Source of the DNA: an uncultured Roseburia sp.
GTDB lineage: Bacteria; Bacillota; Clostridia; Lachnospirales; Lachnospiraceae
DNA: 64,000 bases
NCBI GenBank assembly: GCA_945787015.1
Contig: CALZGM010000005.1
Span: 62,001-126,000, forward strand
Direction: 5' to 3'
Shown here: one piece after another, positions 1 to 7,930 of the stretch
How the letters are laid out: every line of letters starts with the position of its first letter
Position numbering within the stretch: position 1 is the stretch's first letter
Translations under genes and position numbers: made by a program
The notes under the pieces: model-generated
Told to the model about the DNA's origin: nothing
Databases searched by the model: none
The model's input: only the letters and a program-made list of their open reading frames with translations

Positions 1-225
1 TTTGCAGAACAGAGCCAACAGCTGAGGGAGAATGTAGATAATATCAAAGAGGCAATTGAAGCGGTTAATATTGCAGTAGAAGAAAGTACCCGAGGTGTTA
101 CAAATGTGGCAGAAACCTCTGTGAATCTTACTTCCAGTGTGTCTGATATTGAAAATGAAGCAGGCATCAATATGGAGATTGCCGGCCAGTTGAATTCAGA
201 AGTGAATAAATTTAAGATAGATTAA
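1..225 (+). CDS. Methyl-accepting chemotaxis protein, C-terminal end (partial)
   Basis: The reading frame is open from the first base and ends in TAA at 223-225, giving the last 74 residues of a larger protein. The segment is a long heptad-patterned helix rich in Glu, Asn, Ser and Val with short runs such as EESTRGVTNVAET, which is the typical far C-terminal coiled coil of a chemoreceptor signalling domain. The start, sensor domain and membrane segments lie outside the window, so the ligand cannot be inferred. The gene ends just before a strong hairpin shared with the convergent neighbour. Confidence 0.75.
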   Translation, partial: FAEQSQQLRENVDNIKEAIEAVNIAVEESTRGVTNVAETSVNLTSSVSDIENEAGINMEIAGQLNSEVNKFKID

Positions 226-230
226 AAGAA

Positions 231-254
231 AAGAGGGTGCTTAGGCACCCTCTT
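231..254. terminator. Bidirectional intrinsic terminator
   Basis: A 10-bp perfect stem (AAGAGGGTGC / GCACCCTCTT) around a TTAG loop, with A-rich sequence before it and TTTAA after it. It lies between the converging chemoreceptor and the gene at 254-907 and can serve both. Confidence 0.85.
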
Positions 255-907
255 TAATAGTTAAGCACATATAAGAAAAATTCTTTTGTCAGTTCCGGAG
301 AATCTGTACATGCAGAAACGGCAATATAATATCCATCAGAGTAGTATGAATATTCCTGTAACCAACGGTTCCCGGTTAAATCAAAGGCAGAAGGGAAAAC
401 TTCACCTGTTTCTGCATCCGTTGTATAGATTAGAATATCCTGATAAGAGGCAAGCTCCTCTTCTGTAAAAACGAGCCTTAAGTCGGCAACATATCCCACA
501 GATGCAAAATCGTTATAGATTTGTTTCGGTGCGGCAAAGACATCTAAATCTCCGGCTGCAAACATGGCTGCAAGTGCCTGGGTAGAATAGTAATCAGACT
601 GAAAACTGCCTTCTTCCAGCGGAAAGCTTAAGGAGGTAGTCAGTGTGATAGTCTGCTTATTTGTATCAAATCCCTGTTCTGTAAGAAATTCATCAAAGTC
701 AACAGGAGTGTCATATGCATTAGAGGCGTTGAGAAAGAGCAAATCTAATACTGAATCCTTAAGGGTAGCATAATGGTGAATCATTGAAATTACAAAAATA
801 GCAAGGACAAGAACAATACCGATATGCAGGCGGTAATAGTCCCAGACATATCCTATTTTTTTCTTAAGAGACATTTCTTTAAAATTTGGTTTTGCTTCCA
901 TGTTCAT
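254..907 (-). CDS. Membrane-anchored protein of unknown function
   Basis: A 217-residue protein with a short charged cytoplasmic N-terminus, one hydrophobic segment at about residues 28-46 (HIGIVLVLAIFVISMIHH) and a soluble extracytoplasmic remainder rich in Tyr, Asp and Phe. The topology is that of a single-pass membrane-anchored surface protein. I do not recognise a catalytic motif. The part after the anchor has the feel of a solute-binding fold (LDVFAAPKQIYNDFASVGYVADL), but this is only an impression. Two start codons are close together, 907 and 901; neither has a strong ribosome binding site. It lies downstream of the two tRNA genes on the same strand and may be cotranscribed with them. 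Confidence 0.6.
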   Translation of the reverse strand: MNMEAKPNFKEMSLKKKIGYVWDYYRLHIGIVLVLAIFVISMIHHYATLKDSVLDLLFLNASNAYDTPVDFDEFLTEQGFDTNKQTITLTTSLSFPLEEGSFQSDYYSTQALAAMFAAGDLDVFAAPKQIYNDFASVGYVADLRLVFTEEELASYQDILIYTTDAETGEVFPSAFDLTGNRWLQEYSYYSDGYYIAVSACTDSPELTKEFFLYVLNY

Positions 908-997
908 CCCAACTTTCTTAAATAATAATAAAAAAGGAAAGACTTCACCAAATGAAATCTCTCCTCATAGTCAGTGGGGTGTAATCCCCTGCTAAAA

Positions 998-1068
998 AGC
1001 GGGTGATGGGAATCGAACCCACGTATCCAGCTTGGAAGGCTGGTGTTCTACCATTGAACTACACCCGC
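998..1068 (-). tRNA. tRNA-Gly (anticodon TCC)
   Basis: The reverse strand folds as a cloverleaf with acceptor GCGGGTG/CACCCGC, anticodon arm CCAGC-CTTCCAA-GCTGG (anticodon TCC) and T arm with GTTCGATTC. The discriminator base is T and CCA is not encoded. It is the second tRNA of a pair transcribed from the promoter at 1230-1259. Confidence 0.93.
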
Positions 1069-1074
1069 AGAAAT

Positions 1075-1140
1075 AGAAAAGTCGCTTGCTGACTTTTCCG
1101 CGCCCGAAGGTGCGCATCTACGGCATTTCGCAGAAATGCC
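1075..1140 (-). other. Structured spacer between two tRNAs
   Basis: The 67-base spacer holds three hairpins on the transcribed strand: GGCATTTC-TGC-GAAATGCC (1122-1140), a UUCG-capped GC stem in GCGCACCTTCGGGCGCG (about 1099-1116) and GAAAAGTC/GACTTTTC (about 1075-1097). The first overlaps the 3' strand of the tRNA-Phe acceptor stem, so it competes with the mature fold until the transcript is cleaved. A role in processing is inferred only. Confidence 0.5.
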
Positions 1141-1209
1141 CAGTTCCGGAATCGAACCAGAGACACAGGGATTTTCAGTCCCTTGCTCTACCAACTGAGC
1201 TAACTGGGC
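1137..1209 (-). tRNA. tRNA-Phe (anticodon GAA)
   Basis: Reverse-strand cloverleaf: acceptor GCCCAGT/ACTGGGC with discriminator A, D arm GCTC..GAGC, anticodon arm AGGGA-CTGAAAA-TCCCT (anticodon GAA) and T arm TCTGG-TTCGATT-CCGGA, 73 nt. CCA is not encoded. First gene of the tRNA pair. Confidence 0.93.
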
Positions 1210-1229
1210 AGTTACTCACAACAGAATTG

Positions 1230-1259
1230 ATTGTACATGATAGTAAGTAACTTTGTCAA
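1230..1259 (-). promoter_or_regulatory. Sigma-A promoter of the tRNA-Phe/tRNA-Gly unit
   Basis: On the reverse strand TTGACA (1254-1259), an 18-bp spacer and TACAAT (1230-1235), placed about 20 bp before tRNA-Phe. Confidence 0.75.
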
Positions 1260-1270
1260 GGAAAATATTT

Positions 1271-3343
1271 CTATTTCAGATAAGGAAGAATATCCTGTGA
1301 GTAACAACGTAATACTTCCCCGACACTCCATGCCTGTGCATAACATCCTCTTGGGTGATGGGGCGCATCACCATCAAAAATTTCGGAGATGGAGCCGATG
1401 CAGCCATTATCCGTTAGATGGGCTTTTATAGCGTCTAACATAGAGCATGCTTTTTGTACACTCTCCTCTGAATGGTGATGTACTTTTAAGTAGGCGGTAA
1501 AAAAGCCACCAAGCAGGAATCCCCATGCGGTCCCCTGGTGATAAGCACGGTCACGTTTTGGTAAAAGACCGGCATAAATGCCATGATAGTCTTTGTGGTC
1601 AGCAGAAAGCGAACGAAGTCCACAGCCTACAAACAGTTCTTTTTGGACGACAGCAACAATTGCCTTTTCCTGCTCCTCGGATAACATAGTAAATGGCAGG
1701 GAAACTGCATAAATCTGGTTGGGGCGAAGATGATCATCTTCTTCATCCCCGTCTACTACATCATAAAGCCAGCCGGTGGCAGGATTCCAGAATTTTTTAC
1801 AGAAGGAGGTCTTTACTTTTTCAGAAAGTACCTGATAGAAGGACGCATCCTCCCCGTATTTTTCAGCAAGTAGTTCCATTACCTTTAGGGCATTGTACCA
1901 AAGAGCATTGATTTCTACCGGCTTCCCATGACGCGGGGTGGCAACCCAGTCACCGACGCGCACGTCCATCCATGTAATCTGATCTAAACCGCTTCCGGCA
2001 TGTATAAGACCATCCTCTTCCATATAAATGCTAAAGTCAGTACCATTTTTATAAGCATGAATGATGTCTTTTAAATGCGGGTAAATTTTCTCCTGTATAA
2101 ATGCATAATCAGCATCGGTGTTGTTGTACTGCAAATACTGATAAACAGCATAAAAATACCAAAGAGAGGCATCTGCCGTATTGTAAAGCGGAGCAAGATT
2201 ATTGTCCGGAAACATATTTGGTACGATACCATTACGAATATAGTTTGCAAAGGTGATAAGAATCTCTTTAGCCTCTCGGTTACGACCGGTACATAAAGTG
2301 AGACCGGTGAAAGCAATCATCGTATCTCTGCCCCAGTCCGTAAACCAGGGAAGTCCCGCCAGCACGGTCTCTAAACCGGTAGAAGTGCGATAGGATAAAA
2401 ATTGGTCACAAGCAAGCACCAGTCGGTTCGCAAACTCATCCGTATAGCCTGCCTGCTCATATAAATGATTGACATAAGCTGCGTGTTCTTCCAAAACTTC
2501 AAACGCACAGTCAGGTGTAATTCTGCTTTGGGTAGGAACAGCGTCATGCGGCACGACTTCACAAATGACGGAAATCCTCTTTTTGCATCCACCGGGAACA
2601 GCAATTGCTATCTTTTTAGGACAGTAGTGGCTGTCGAGCCCCGGCGTCTCTAAATCCACTTCTATTTGAAGCTGCATATCTACATCGAATTTTTCTTCGT
2701 TATCCAGATAAGTCCCTTCACTTACTGAAAACTGGATGGCAATATCCTTGTTTGCTTCAGGAATGAGGGAAAAAACCAAACCATTTTGGAAGGTTTCAAA
2801 CTGTAAAGTCTTTGGGGTACTGTTGGCACTGTGCTCTCTGTAGTTAAATAGCGGTGTCAGATAAAGAGTGGCATCCGCACCTGTGTTTTCCACTTCATAG
2901 GCAACAGCACACAAATTTTTTCCGTGCTGTAAACAAATATGCTTCTGAAGATGAAGGTCCCCTGCCTGATACTCATAATGGATACTGCCATCGTAACAGA
3001 AGGACTCTAAATATTTCTGCCCCTCCGAATAAAGCGTTTCGCCATTGTGAATGGCTTCACCTGATTTCTCATCTATGGTACATTCTCCTACAAAGTGTTG
3101 TGAAGTTTCTAAATCATATATATGGTCAGAGGTGCAGAGCTTTTCATTTATTTTGGAAAACACGAGATAGCGTTCAATCGGGGGGTGAAGACTGGCAATC
3201 AGGTAGCCCTGGTGAGTGCGGCTGTGTGCACCGATTAAAGAACTTCCGGCATAGCCGCCAATGCCGTTGGTCAAAGCCCACTCACGTTTGATTCCGGCAT
3301 GAAAAGTTGGAAAAGCATCTTTTTTGTATTTGTATGTTATCAT
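1271..3343 (-). CDS. Glycogen debranching enzyme (amylo-alpha-1,6-glucosidase type)
   Basis: This 690-residue cytoplasmic protein matches the bacterial/archaeal debranching enzyme family that hydrolyses alpha-1,6 branch points of glycogen or limit dextrins. The N-terminal half (REWALTNGIGGYAGSSLIGA... HPPIERYL) is the typical N-domain; the C-terminal half is an (alpha/alpha)6 barrel with LPWFTDWGRDTMIAFTGL near residue 330, GLDQITWMDVR near 455 and YHQGTAWGFLLG near 635, all characteristic of this family. The length is normal. It is monocistronic here, away from any glycogen synthesis cluster. The start at 3343 has AAAGG 11 bases upstream. Confidence 0.9.
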   Translation of the reverse strand: MITYKYKKDAFPTFHAGIKREWALTNGIGGYAGSSLIGAHSRTHQGYLIASLHPPIERYLVFSKINEKLCTSDHIYDLETSQHFVGECTIDEKSGEAIHNGETLYSEGQKYLESFCYDGSIHYEYQAGDLHLQKHICLQHGKNLCAVAYEVENTGADATLYLTPLFNYREHSANSTPKTLQFETFQNGLVFSLIPEANKDIAIQFSVSEGTYLDNEEKFDVDMQLQIEVDLETPGLDSHYCPKKIAIAVPGGCKKRISVICEVVPHDAVPTQSRITPDCAFEVLEEHAAYVNHLYEQAGYTDEFANRLVLACDQFLSYRTSTGLETVLAGLPWFTDWGRDTMIAFTGLTLCTGRNREAKEILITFANYIRNGIVPNMFPDNNLAPLYNTADASLWYFYAVYQYLQYNNTDADYAFIQEKIYPHLKDIIHAYKNGTDFSIYMEEDGLIHAGSGLDQITWMDVRVGDWVATPRHGKPVEINALWYNALKVMELLAEKYGEDASFYQVLSEKVKTSFCKKFWNPATGWLYDVVDGDEEDDHLRPNQIYAVSLPFTMLSEEQEKAIVAVVQKELFVGCGLRSLSADHKDYHGIYAGLLPKRDRAYHQGTAWGFLLGGFFTAYLKVHHHSEESVQKACSMLDAIKAHLTDNGCIGSISEIFDGDAPHHPRGCYAQAWSVGEVLRCYSQDILPYLK

Positions 3344-3446
3344 GAAATCTAACCTTTCTATTAAATATTGGAAAAATCCCTTTTCCTGTTCTATTTTACA
3401 TGATAAAATAAAAGAAATCTATACAAATGAGGCAGGAGAATCAGAA

Positions 3447-3944
3447 ATGAACGAAAAATTAGTAATTGTACCCAAATTGATAACGCCAGGAAAAAAAATA
3501 ATGACAATCGTATTGTTTGTGATGGCATGTGTTTTGCTTTTGCTTTCTACCTTTGTATCGCCGTTTTTCTTTTTTATTCCGGCAATTCTCGTTACGGCAT
3601 TGTGGGTTTGGCAGGGATTCTTTTCCAATGTGGAATTTGAATATACCTATTATGATGGTGATTTGAGGTTTGCGAAAATTAAGAACAAAGCAAAAAGAAA
3701 AAAGATGGCAGATATTAACATGGAAGATGTGCTGATTCTTGCACCAAAGGGCGATAGGGGCGTGTATAAGTACGAGAATGATAAAAATTTGAAGTGTATC
3801 AATCTTACTTCCGGAAGTGCAGACGTAAAAGTTTATGAGCTGATTGCAAAAAATGGGGAAAGCTTGATGCGTATTGAGTTTGAACCGGATGAAGAAATGC
3901 TGAACGCAATAAGAGTGAAGTATCCACGTATTGTTGTAAAATAA
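3447..3944 (+). CDS. Small membrane protein of unknown function (DUF6106-like)
   Basis: A 165-residue protein starting at the ATG preceded by GGCAGGAGAA at 3431-3440; an upstream in-frame start would overlap the divergent debranching gene and lacks a binding site. Two hydrophobic segments lie at about residues 18-36 and 38-55, followed by a soluble basic/acidic domain (YTYYDGDLRFAKIKNKAKRKK). It resembles a short family common in Lachnospiraceae that I recall as DUF6106; no function is known to me. It ends before a convergent terminator. Confidence 0.65.
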   Translation: MNEKLVIVPKLITPGKKIMTIVLFVMACVLLLLSTFVSPFFFFIPAILVTALWVWQGFFSNVEFEYTYYDGDLRFAKIKNKAKRKKMADINMEDVLILAPKGDRGVYKYENDKNLKCINLTSGSADVKVYELIAKNGESLMRIEFEPDEEMLNAIRVKYPRIVVK

Positions 3945-3956
3945 GATGATAGTAGA

Positions 3957-4008
3957 AAAGACTGCTGTAAAATGAAGCCTCAAGCCCCAATTTTACAACA
4001 GTCTTTTT
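3957..4008. terminator. Bidirectional intrinsic terminator
   Basis: AAAAGACTGCTGTAAAAT pairs with ATTTTACAACAGTCTTTT (one bulged position) around a 16-base loop, then TTATTATATTTTTTT. It separates the convergent genes ending at 3944 and 4010. Confidence 0.8.
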
Positions 4009-4009
4009 A

Positions 4010-4420
4010 TTATATTTTTTTAGAGTCAACTCTTAAGTGGCGCATATTACCGGAATCTTCTGTATGTGATACGACAACAGTGCCGGACTGATGCCGCTGT
4101 TTCAGACACTTTTGACACAAGGTGCCAAAGGTGAGCGGAGCACCGCAAGCCTGACAGTGCATAGTTATTTGGCGTTCCGGCGTCTTCTTATATTCAATGC
4201 GTCCCTCGCGAATCCATTCCTTGACTTTTGACACGGGAAGGTCAAACTCAGCTGCAACCTGATATTCATTGACATCATTTGCACGAATAAAATCCTTTAC
4301 ACGGTGAAAAAGATTCTGCTCCTTGCAGACAGGACAATAATCTTCTTTATAGGCAAGGGGAAGTGGACGTTTGCATGCCTTGCAGTAAGTGTAGTTTTCA
4401 AATAAATGTCTTTGCTGCAT
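4010..4420 (-). CDS. Zinc-ribbon / HTH protein (YvyF / TIGR03826-like)
   Basis: A 136-residue protein beginning at the ATG (4420) with an ideal TAGGAGGTG site; an in-frame upstream extension is not needed. It has an N-terminal CxxC..CxxC zinc ribbon (YCKACKRPL...DYCPVCKEQ), a central MerR-like helix-turn-helix stretch (VNEYQVAAEFDLPVSKVKEWIREGRI) and a C-terminal second zinc ribbon (HCQACGAPL...LCQKCLKQR). This layout is that of the flagellar-operon protein YvyF/TIGR03826. No flagellar genes are nearby here, so a flagellar role is only suggested by the family. Confidence 0.65.
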   Translation of the reverse strand: MQQRHLFENYTYCKACKRPLPLAYKEDYCPVCKEQNLFHRVKDFIRANDVNEYQVAAEFDLPVSKVKEWIREGRIEYKKTPERQITMHCQACGAPLTFGTLCQKCLKQRHQSGTVVVSHTEDSGNMRHLRVDSKKI

Positions 4421-4448
4421 ATTCGCACCTCCTATATTAATCAGGACT

Positions 4449-4477
4449 ATTCTACCATATAAAAGGAAAATTAGCAA
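4449..4477 (-). promoter_or_regulatory. Sigma-A promoter of the zinc-ribbon protein
   Basis: Reverse strand TTGCTA (4472-4477), 17-bp spacer, TAGAAT (4449-4454), about 30 bp before the start codon. Confidence 0.6.
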
Positions 4478-4497
4478 TGAAACAGTGAAAACTACTA

Positions 4498-4526
4498 TTG
4501 ACGATGCCGGCTTGGCGGTTTATGCT
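4498..4526 (+). promoter_or_regulatory. Sigma-A promoter of murI
   Basis: TTGACG (4498-4503), 17-bp spacer, TATGCT (4521-4526), some 40 bp before the murI start. Confidence 0.6.
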
Positions 4527-4567
4527 AAAGGCAGCAAAGCATTAGCTTGGACAAAGGATGTAGAAAT

Positions 4568-5338
4568 ATGATGAAAAAAACAGCACTTCCAATTGGAGTT
4601 TTTGACTCCGGAGTGGGCGGTATTAGTGTACTACGTGAATTAGTGGCTCTTATGCCGAATGAAAATTATATATTTTTTGGTGACTCAGCAAATGCTCCTT
4701 ATGGGACCAAAACCTTAGATGAGGTTGTGGAATTGACCTGCAAGGACGCGGCTTTCCTGTATGAACAGGGTGTGAAAGCAATTGTGGTTGCCTGTAATAC
4801 AGCAACCAGTGCAGGTGTTAAGATTTTACGGGAACACTATACAACGATTCCTGTAATTGGAATTGAACCGGCACTAAAACCGGCAGTGTTATCTGCTAAA
4901 CATCCAACCGTCCTTGTGATGGCAACCCCGATGACTCTTCGGGAGGAAAAATTTAAAAATCTGATGCACCGTTTTGAACAGGATGCAAAAATTATACCAT
5001 TGCCATGCCCGGGACTGGTGGAATTCATTGAACGCGGGGAGTTGGAAAGTGAAGAACTGGAAGCTTTCTTAAGAAAACTGTTTGCACCGTTTAAAGAAGT
5101 AGACGCAGTTGTTTTAGGCTGTACGCATTATCCGTTTGCAAAAAAAATGATTGGGAAGATATTGGGCGAAGAGGTGCAGCTTTTTGACGGCGGAGCAGGG
5201 ACTGCCCGGGAAACAAAACGAAAACTAGAGGAATTTGCACTGATAAATCCTTCGTTAGAAGAGGGGAAAGTTGTGATTTTAAATAGTGCTAAAGATCCGG
5301 AAATGATTGCACTGTGTGAGCGATTATTATATTTATGA
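4568..5338 (+). CDS. murI: Glutamate racemase
   Basis: A 256-residue enzyme that converts L-glutamate to D-glutamate for peptidoglycan precursor synthesis in the cytoplasm. The N-terminus IGVFDSGVGGISVLREL, the catalytic-cysteine motifs VACNTATS and LGCTHYPF, and the FGDSANAPYG segment are those of MurI. The ATG at 4568 was chosen because AAAGGATG at 4553-4560 is correctly spaced; the in-frame TTG at 4547 lies upstream of that site. Monocistronic, with its own promoter. Confidence 0.95.
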   Translation: MMKKTALPIGVFDSGVGGISVLRELVALMPNENYIFFGDSANAPYGTKTLDEVVELTCKDAAFLYEQGVKAIVVACNTATSAGVKILREHYTTIPVIGIEPALKPAVLSAKHPTVLVMATPMTLREEKFKNLMHRFEQDAKIIPLPCPGLVEFIERGELESEELEAFLRKLFAPFKEVDAVVLGCTHYPFAKKMIGKILGEEVQLFDGGAGTARETKRKLEEFALINPSLEEGKVVILNSAKDPEMIALCERLLYL

Positions 5339-5364
5339 ACAAAAATTATGTAAATCTTAAAGAA

Positions 5365-5394
5365 TTCTAAAAAAACCGACTTGCTTTTTTAGAA
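5365..5394. terminator. Weak A/T-only inverted repeat, possible terminator
   Basis: TTCTAAAAAA and TTTTTTAGAA form a perfect 10-bp inverted repeat around an 11-base loop, 27 bp after murI. It lacks a GC core, so termination activity is uncertain. Confidence 0.35.
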
Positions 5395-5486
5395 AGCTTT
5401 ATGAAAATCGACACACTTCTGTCACAATTCTTTCGTATACTAAGACCATCGAAGGAGACATCCTTTAGATAGATTAACATTTTCAT
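5367..5486 (-). CDS. Possible 39-residue basic peptide (unconfirmed small ORF)
   Basis: On the reverse strand, GAGGAG (5494-5499) sits 7 bases before an ATG at 5486 that opens a 39-codon frame, beginning MKMLIYLKDVSF and ending KKASRFF. It follows the glpP terminator directly, and its own end overlaps an A/T inverted repeat (5365-5394) that could end transcription in either direction. The strong ribosome binding site is the main argument; length, lack of a known family and strongly A/T composition are against. It may equally be a chance frame in an intergenic region. Confidence 0.3.
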   Translation of the reverse strand: MKMLIYLKDVSFDGLSIRKNCDRSVSIFIKLSKKASRFF

Positions 5487-5499
5487 AACTAAACTCCTC

Positions 5500-5532
5500 A
5501 AAAAATGCTCCGGTTCCCCCGGGGCATTTTTA
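5500..5532. terminator. Bidirectional intrinsic terminator after glpP
   Basis: AAAAATGCTCCGG and CCGGGGCATTTTT form a GC-rich stem with A and T tracts on both sides, located 13 bp beyond the glpP stop codon. Confidence 0.85.
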
Positions 5533-5544
5533 ATGAGAAAGATT

Positions 5545-6111
5545 TTATAAAAACCAAACCTGTTCATTGGTGGAAGAAATACTGACAACTCCGGCATTAA
5601 GTAAAGCCATAACATCTTCCTTATCGGAAACAAGACCACCGGTGATGACGGGAACGGAAGAAATCCGACATACTTTTGCGATGGCTTTTGGCATGAGTGC
5701 AGGAAGAACTTCGATGAAATCCGGTTTTGCGGCTTTAATCTGGCAGGTAATATTTTCATAAGCCATGGAATCTAACATGAACAGACGCAGAATGGTAGGA
5801 AAACCCAATTCCCTTGCATGCTTAATAAGGGCCGGTTTTGTGGAAATAATTCCATCTGCCTTTGTATATTTTTTGATAAAATCCACGACGATATCCTTAG
5901 AACTTAATCCGCCTATTAAATCAATATGAACCATTGCCAGCTTCCCGGAAGATTTTACGGTGTTTACGATATCCGCAATATTGCAGATATCACCATACAG
6001 AATAAAGATAATACGGCTGTCGCTTGATAAGCATTTTTTTAGCCCATCATCATCTTTGATGGCAGCGATGATAGGGGAGTCCTCTAATGCTTCTTTAAAT
6101 TCTTTTTTCAT
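5545..6111 (-). CDS. glpP: Glycerol-uptake operon antiterminator GlpP
   Basis: A 188-residue RNA-binding regulator. In the known Bacillus system GlpP binds glycerol-3-phosphate and prevents transcription termination in leaders of glycerol genes. The protein shows the family signatures SPIIAAIKDDDGL, RIIFILYGDICNI, MVHIDLIGGLSSKD, FDGI-type ADGIISTKPALIKHA, and the C-terminal PVITGGLVSDKEDVMALLNAG of a TIM-barrel-like fold. Start at 6111 is preceded by GTGAGG; the longer upstream frame has no binding site. It is monocistronic here. The likely target, glpK, is at 54.6 kb in this window behind a terminator-bearing leader. Confidence 0.9.
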   Translation of the reverse strand: MKKEFKEALEDSPIIAAIKDDDGLKKCLSSDSRIIFILYGDICNIADIVNTVKSSGKLAMVHIDLIGGLSSKDIVVDFIKKYTKADGIISTKPALIKHARELGFPTILRLFMLDSMAYENITCQIKAAKPDFIEVLPALMPKAIAKVCRISSVPVITGGLVSDKEDVMALLNAGVVSISSTNEQVWFL

Positions 6112-6145
6112 AAAAGTGACCTCACGATACGAATTTTCTACTTTT

Positions 6146-6174
6146 ATTTTAGTATAGGAGAGTGTCAGGTACAA
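6146..6174 (-). promoter_or_regulatory. Likely promoter of glpP
   Basis: Reverse strand TTGTAC (6169-6174), 17-bp spacer, TAAAAT (6146-6151). Confidence 0.5.
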
Positions 6175-6217
6175 CCGATTTTTACAAATAGTTTAGAAAT
6201 ATCATAAATCTTTTACT

Positions 6218-6245
6218 TTGCTTTTTGCGGGGCATTTCATATAAT
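6218..6245 (+). promoter_or_regulatory. Promoter of the WYL regulator
   Basis: TTGCTT (6218-6223), 16-bp spacer, TATAAT (6240-6245), 20 bp before the start codon. Confidence 0.6.
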
Positions 6246-6265
6246 AGAACTATATTGGAGGGGTT

Positions 6266-7255
6266 ATGCCAAAGTCAGAAAAACAAAAGTTGAAACTGCT
6301 GTATATTATGCAGTATCTCATGGAAAAAACAGATGAAAATCATATTGTGACAACGACGGAACTGATTGATTATTTAGCATCAAATGGAATTACAGCGGAG
6401 CGTAAAAGTATCTATACTGATATTGATCTGCTGATTGACTATGGTCTCGATATTGTGAAGGTGAAAGGACGACCTGCCGGCTATCAGCTTGTCAGCAGAC
6501 AGTTTGAACTGGCAGAATTGAAATTATTGGTAGATGCGGTACAGGCATCTAAATTTATTACCAGTAAAAAGTCCCGGGAATTAATCGGAAAATTGGAGAC
6601 ACTATGCAGTAAAAAGGAAGCCAGGCAATTGCACCGTCAGGTCGTGGTAACCAACCGTACCAAGGCGGTTAATGAAAATATATATTACAATGTGGACCAG
6701 ATTTATAGCGCGATTGCGGAGAATGTAAAAATTCGTTTTTTATATTTTGAGTGGAATGTAAAAAAAGAAATGCAGTTACGGCATGACGGAGCCTATTATG
6801 AGGTTAGTCCATGGCTTTTAACCTGGGATGATGATAACTATTATCTGATTGCATATGATGATGAAAGCAGGATGATTAAGCACTATCGTGTGGATAAGAT
6901 GTTAAAGCTAAGTTTATCGGAGAAAGTGCGCCAAGGAAAGGAGCAGTTTGAAAACTTTGATATCGCTGCGTACTCTAAGAAAACCTTTGGCATGTTTGCA
7001 GGAGAAGAAAAGATGGTAACCCTGTCCTGTGAAAAAAATCTGATTGGGGTTATCATTGACCGGTTTGGAAATGAAGTGTCATTAAGAGAGGGAGAGGAAG
7101 GCTATATTTTGGCCAGAGTTAAAGTGGCAGTAAGCCGTCAGTTCTTTGGATGGCTGACAGGACTTGGGGATGCAGTAACAATGATTGGCCCCAAAGAGAC
7201 TGTAGAGGAATACCGGAGCTATTTGGAAGAGATTCTGAGAAACTATTCTAAATAA
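6266..7255 (+). CDS. WYL-domain transcriptional regulator (YafY-like)
   Basis: A 329-residue DNA-binding protein. An N-terminal winged helix-turn-helix (KQKLKLLYIMQYLMEKT...TTTELIDYLASNGITAERKSIYTDIDLL) is followed at about residues 140-220 by a WYL domain with SPWLLTWDDDNYYLIAYDDES and HYRVDKM, and a C-terminal WCX-like tail. WYL proteins usually repress or activate genes in response to a nucleotide or nucleic-acid ligand. No defence or operon partner is adjacent, so the target is unknown. Its last 8 bases overlap the convergent DUF4250 gene. Confidence 0.85.
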   Translation: MPKSEKQKLKLLYIMQYLMEKTDENHIVTTTELIDYLASNGITAERKSIYTDIDLLIDYGLDIVKVKGRPAGYQLVSRQFELAELKLLVDAVQASKFITSKKSRELIGKLETLCSKKEARQLHRQVVVTNRTKAVNENIYYNVDQIYSAIAENVKIRFLYFEWNVKKEMQLRHDGAYYEVSPWLLTWDDDNYYLIAYDDESRMIKHYRVDKMLKLSLSEKVRQGKEQFENFDIAAYSKKTFGMFAGEEKMVTLSCEKNLIGVIIDRFGNEVSLREGEEGYILARVKVAVSRQFFGWLTGLGDAVTMIGPKETVEEYRSYLEEILRNYSK

Positions 7256-7436
7256 ACTGGTTGGTTTTGACATCATATTCATAATTAAGCATAGCAAGTT
7301 TTGCACAGAGGTCTTCTTTTGAAATATGAAAGTTATAACAAAAGGAATCTAAGGTCTCGAAAGTGTCACGAAGCTGGGTATTGGTGAAGCTTAATAAAAT
7401 CACCGGATCTTTTGGTAAATTGTCGTACATGGACAT
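7248..7436 (-). CDS. DUF4250 family protein
   Basis: A 62-residue soluble protein with the family pattern NLPKDPVILLSFTNTQLRD and LCAKLAMLNYEYDVKTNQFI. It begins after AAAGGAG on the reverse strand. The family is widespread in Clostridia and function is unknown. It converges on, and overlaps by 8 bp, the WYL regulator. Confidence 0.8.
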   Translation of the reverse strand: MSMYDNLPKDPVILLSFTNTQLRDTFETLDSFCYNFHISKEDLCAKLAMLNYEYDVKTNQFI

Positions 7437-7537
7437 GGGAATTCTCCTTTACAAAAGTGGTATTTCGTGTAAAAATTCTTATGTAAGATAACACAGGAAA
7501 AGAAAAAATGCAATACGATGACAGAAAAGAGGACATC

Positions 7538-7915
7538 ATGGAAAAAATAGATAAAGAAGTTTTTGATAAGTTTTTTACAGAAAATTATTGTGATGTGGAT
7601 TATACTACAGTAAAAGAAACATTTGAAGAGATTGCAGATGCAGGAAATGATATTTTTGTAGATAGTTATGAAGCCAGGAACTTAAATAGAGAAAATTTTG
7701 TTCTGTATTTGAAAAGTGAGGTATATTGCGATTTTGAAGCAGCTGTACAGGAAGCGATGGATGATATAAATCCGGAGATTTTGGATGCGGTGATGGACGT
7801 AATGGAATTCCAGGATGATGGAGAAGAAGTAACGGAGAAATACTGGGAGACGCTAAGAGAACTTTTAAAGTCACATTTACTTCAGTTATATGACGAAGTG
7901 ATTTCAAAATGGTAG
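7538..7915 (+). CDS. Acidic protein of unknown function
   Basis: A 125-residue strongly acidic cytoplasmic protein; start ATG 7538 preceded by AAAGAGGAC, shorter than the longest frame (which begins at a poorly supported ATG at 7508). The sequence is helical and rich in Asp, Glu and Phe (FEEIADAGNDIFVDSYEARN). No domain is recognised. It precedes the small Cys-rich protein by 15 bp, so the two probably form an operon. Confidence 0.55.
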   Translation: MEKIDKEVFDKFFTENYCDVDYTTVKETFEEIADAGNDIFVDSYEARNLNRENFVLYLKSEVYCDFEAAVQEAMDDINPEILDAVMDVMEFQDDGEEVTEKYWETLRELLKSHLLQLYDEVISKW

Positions 7916-7930
7916 AAAAGGAGATACATA

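Noticed and set aside
4547-4567. TTG start for murI
   Set aside because: It lies upstream of the ribosome binding site that fits ATG 4568.
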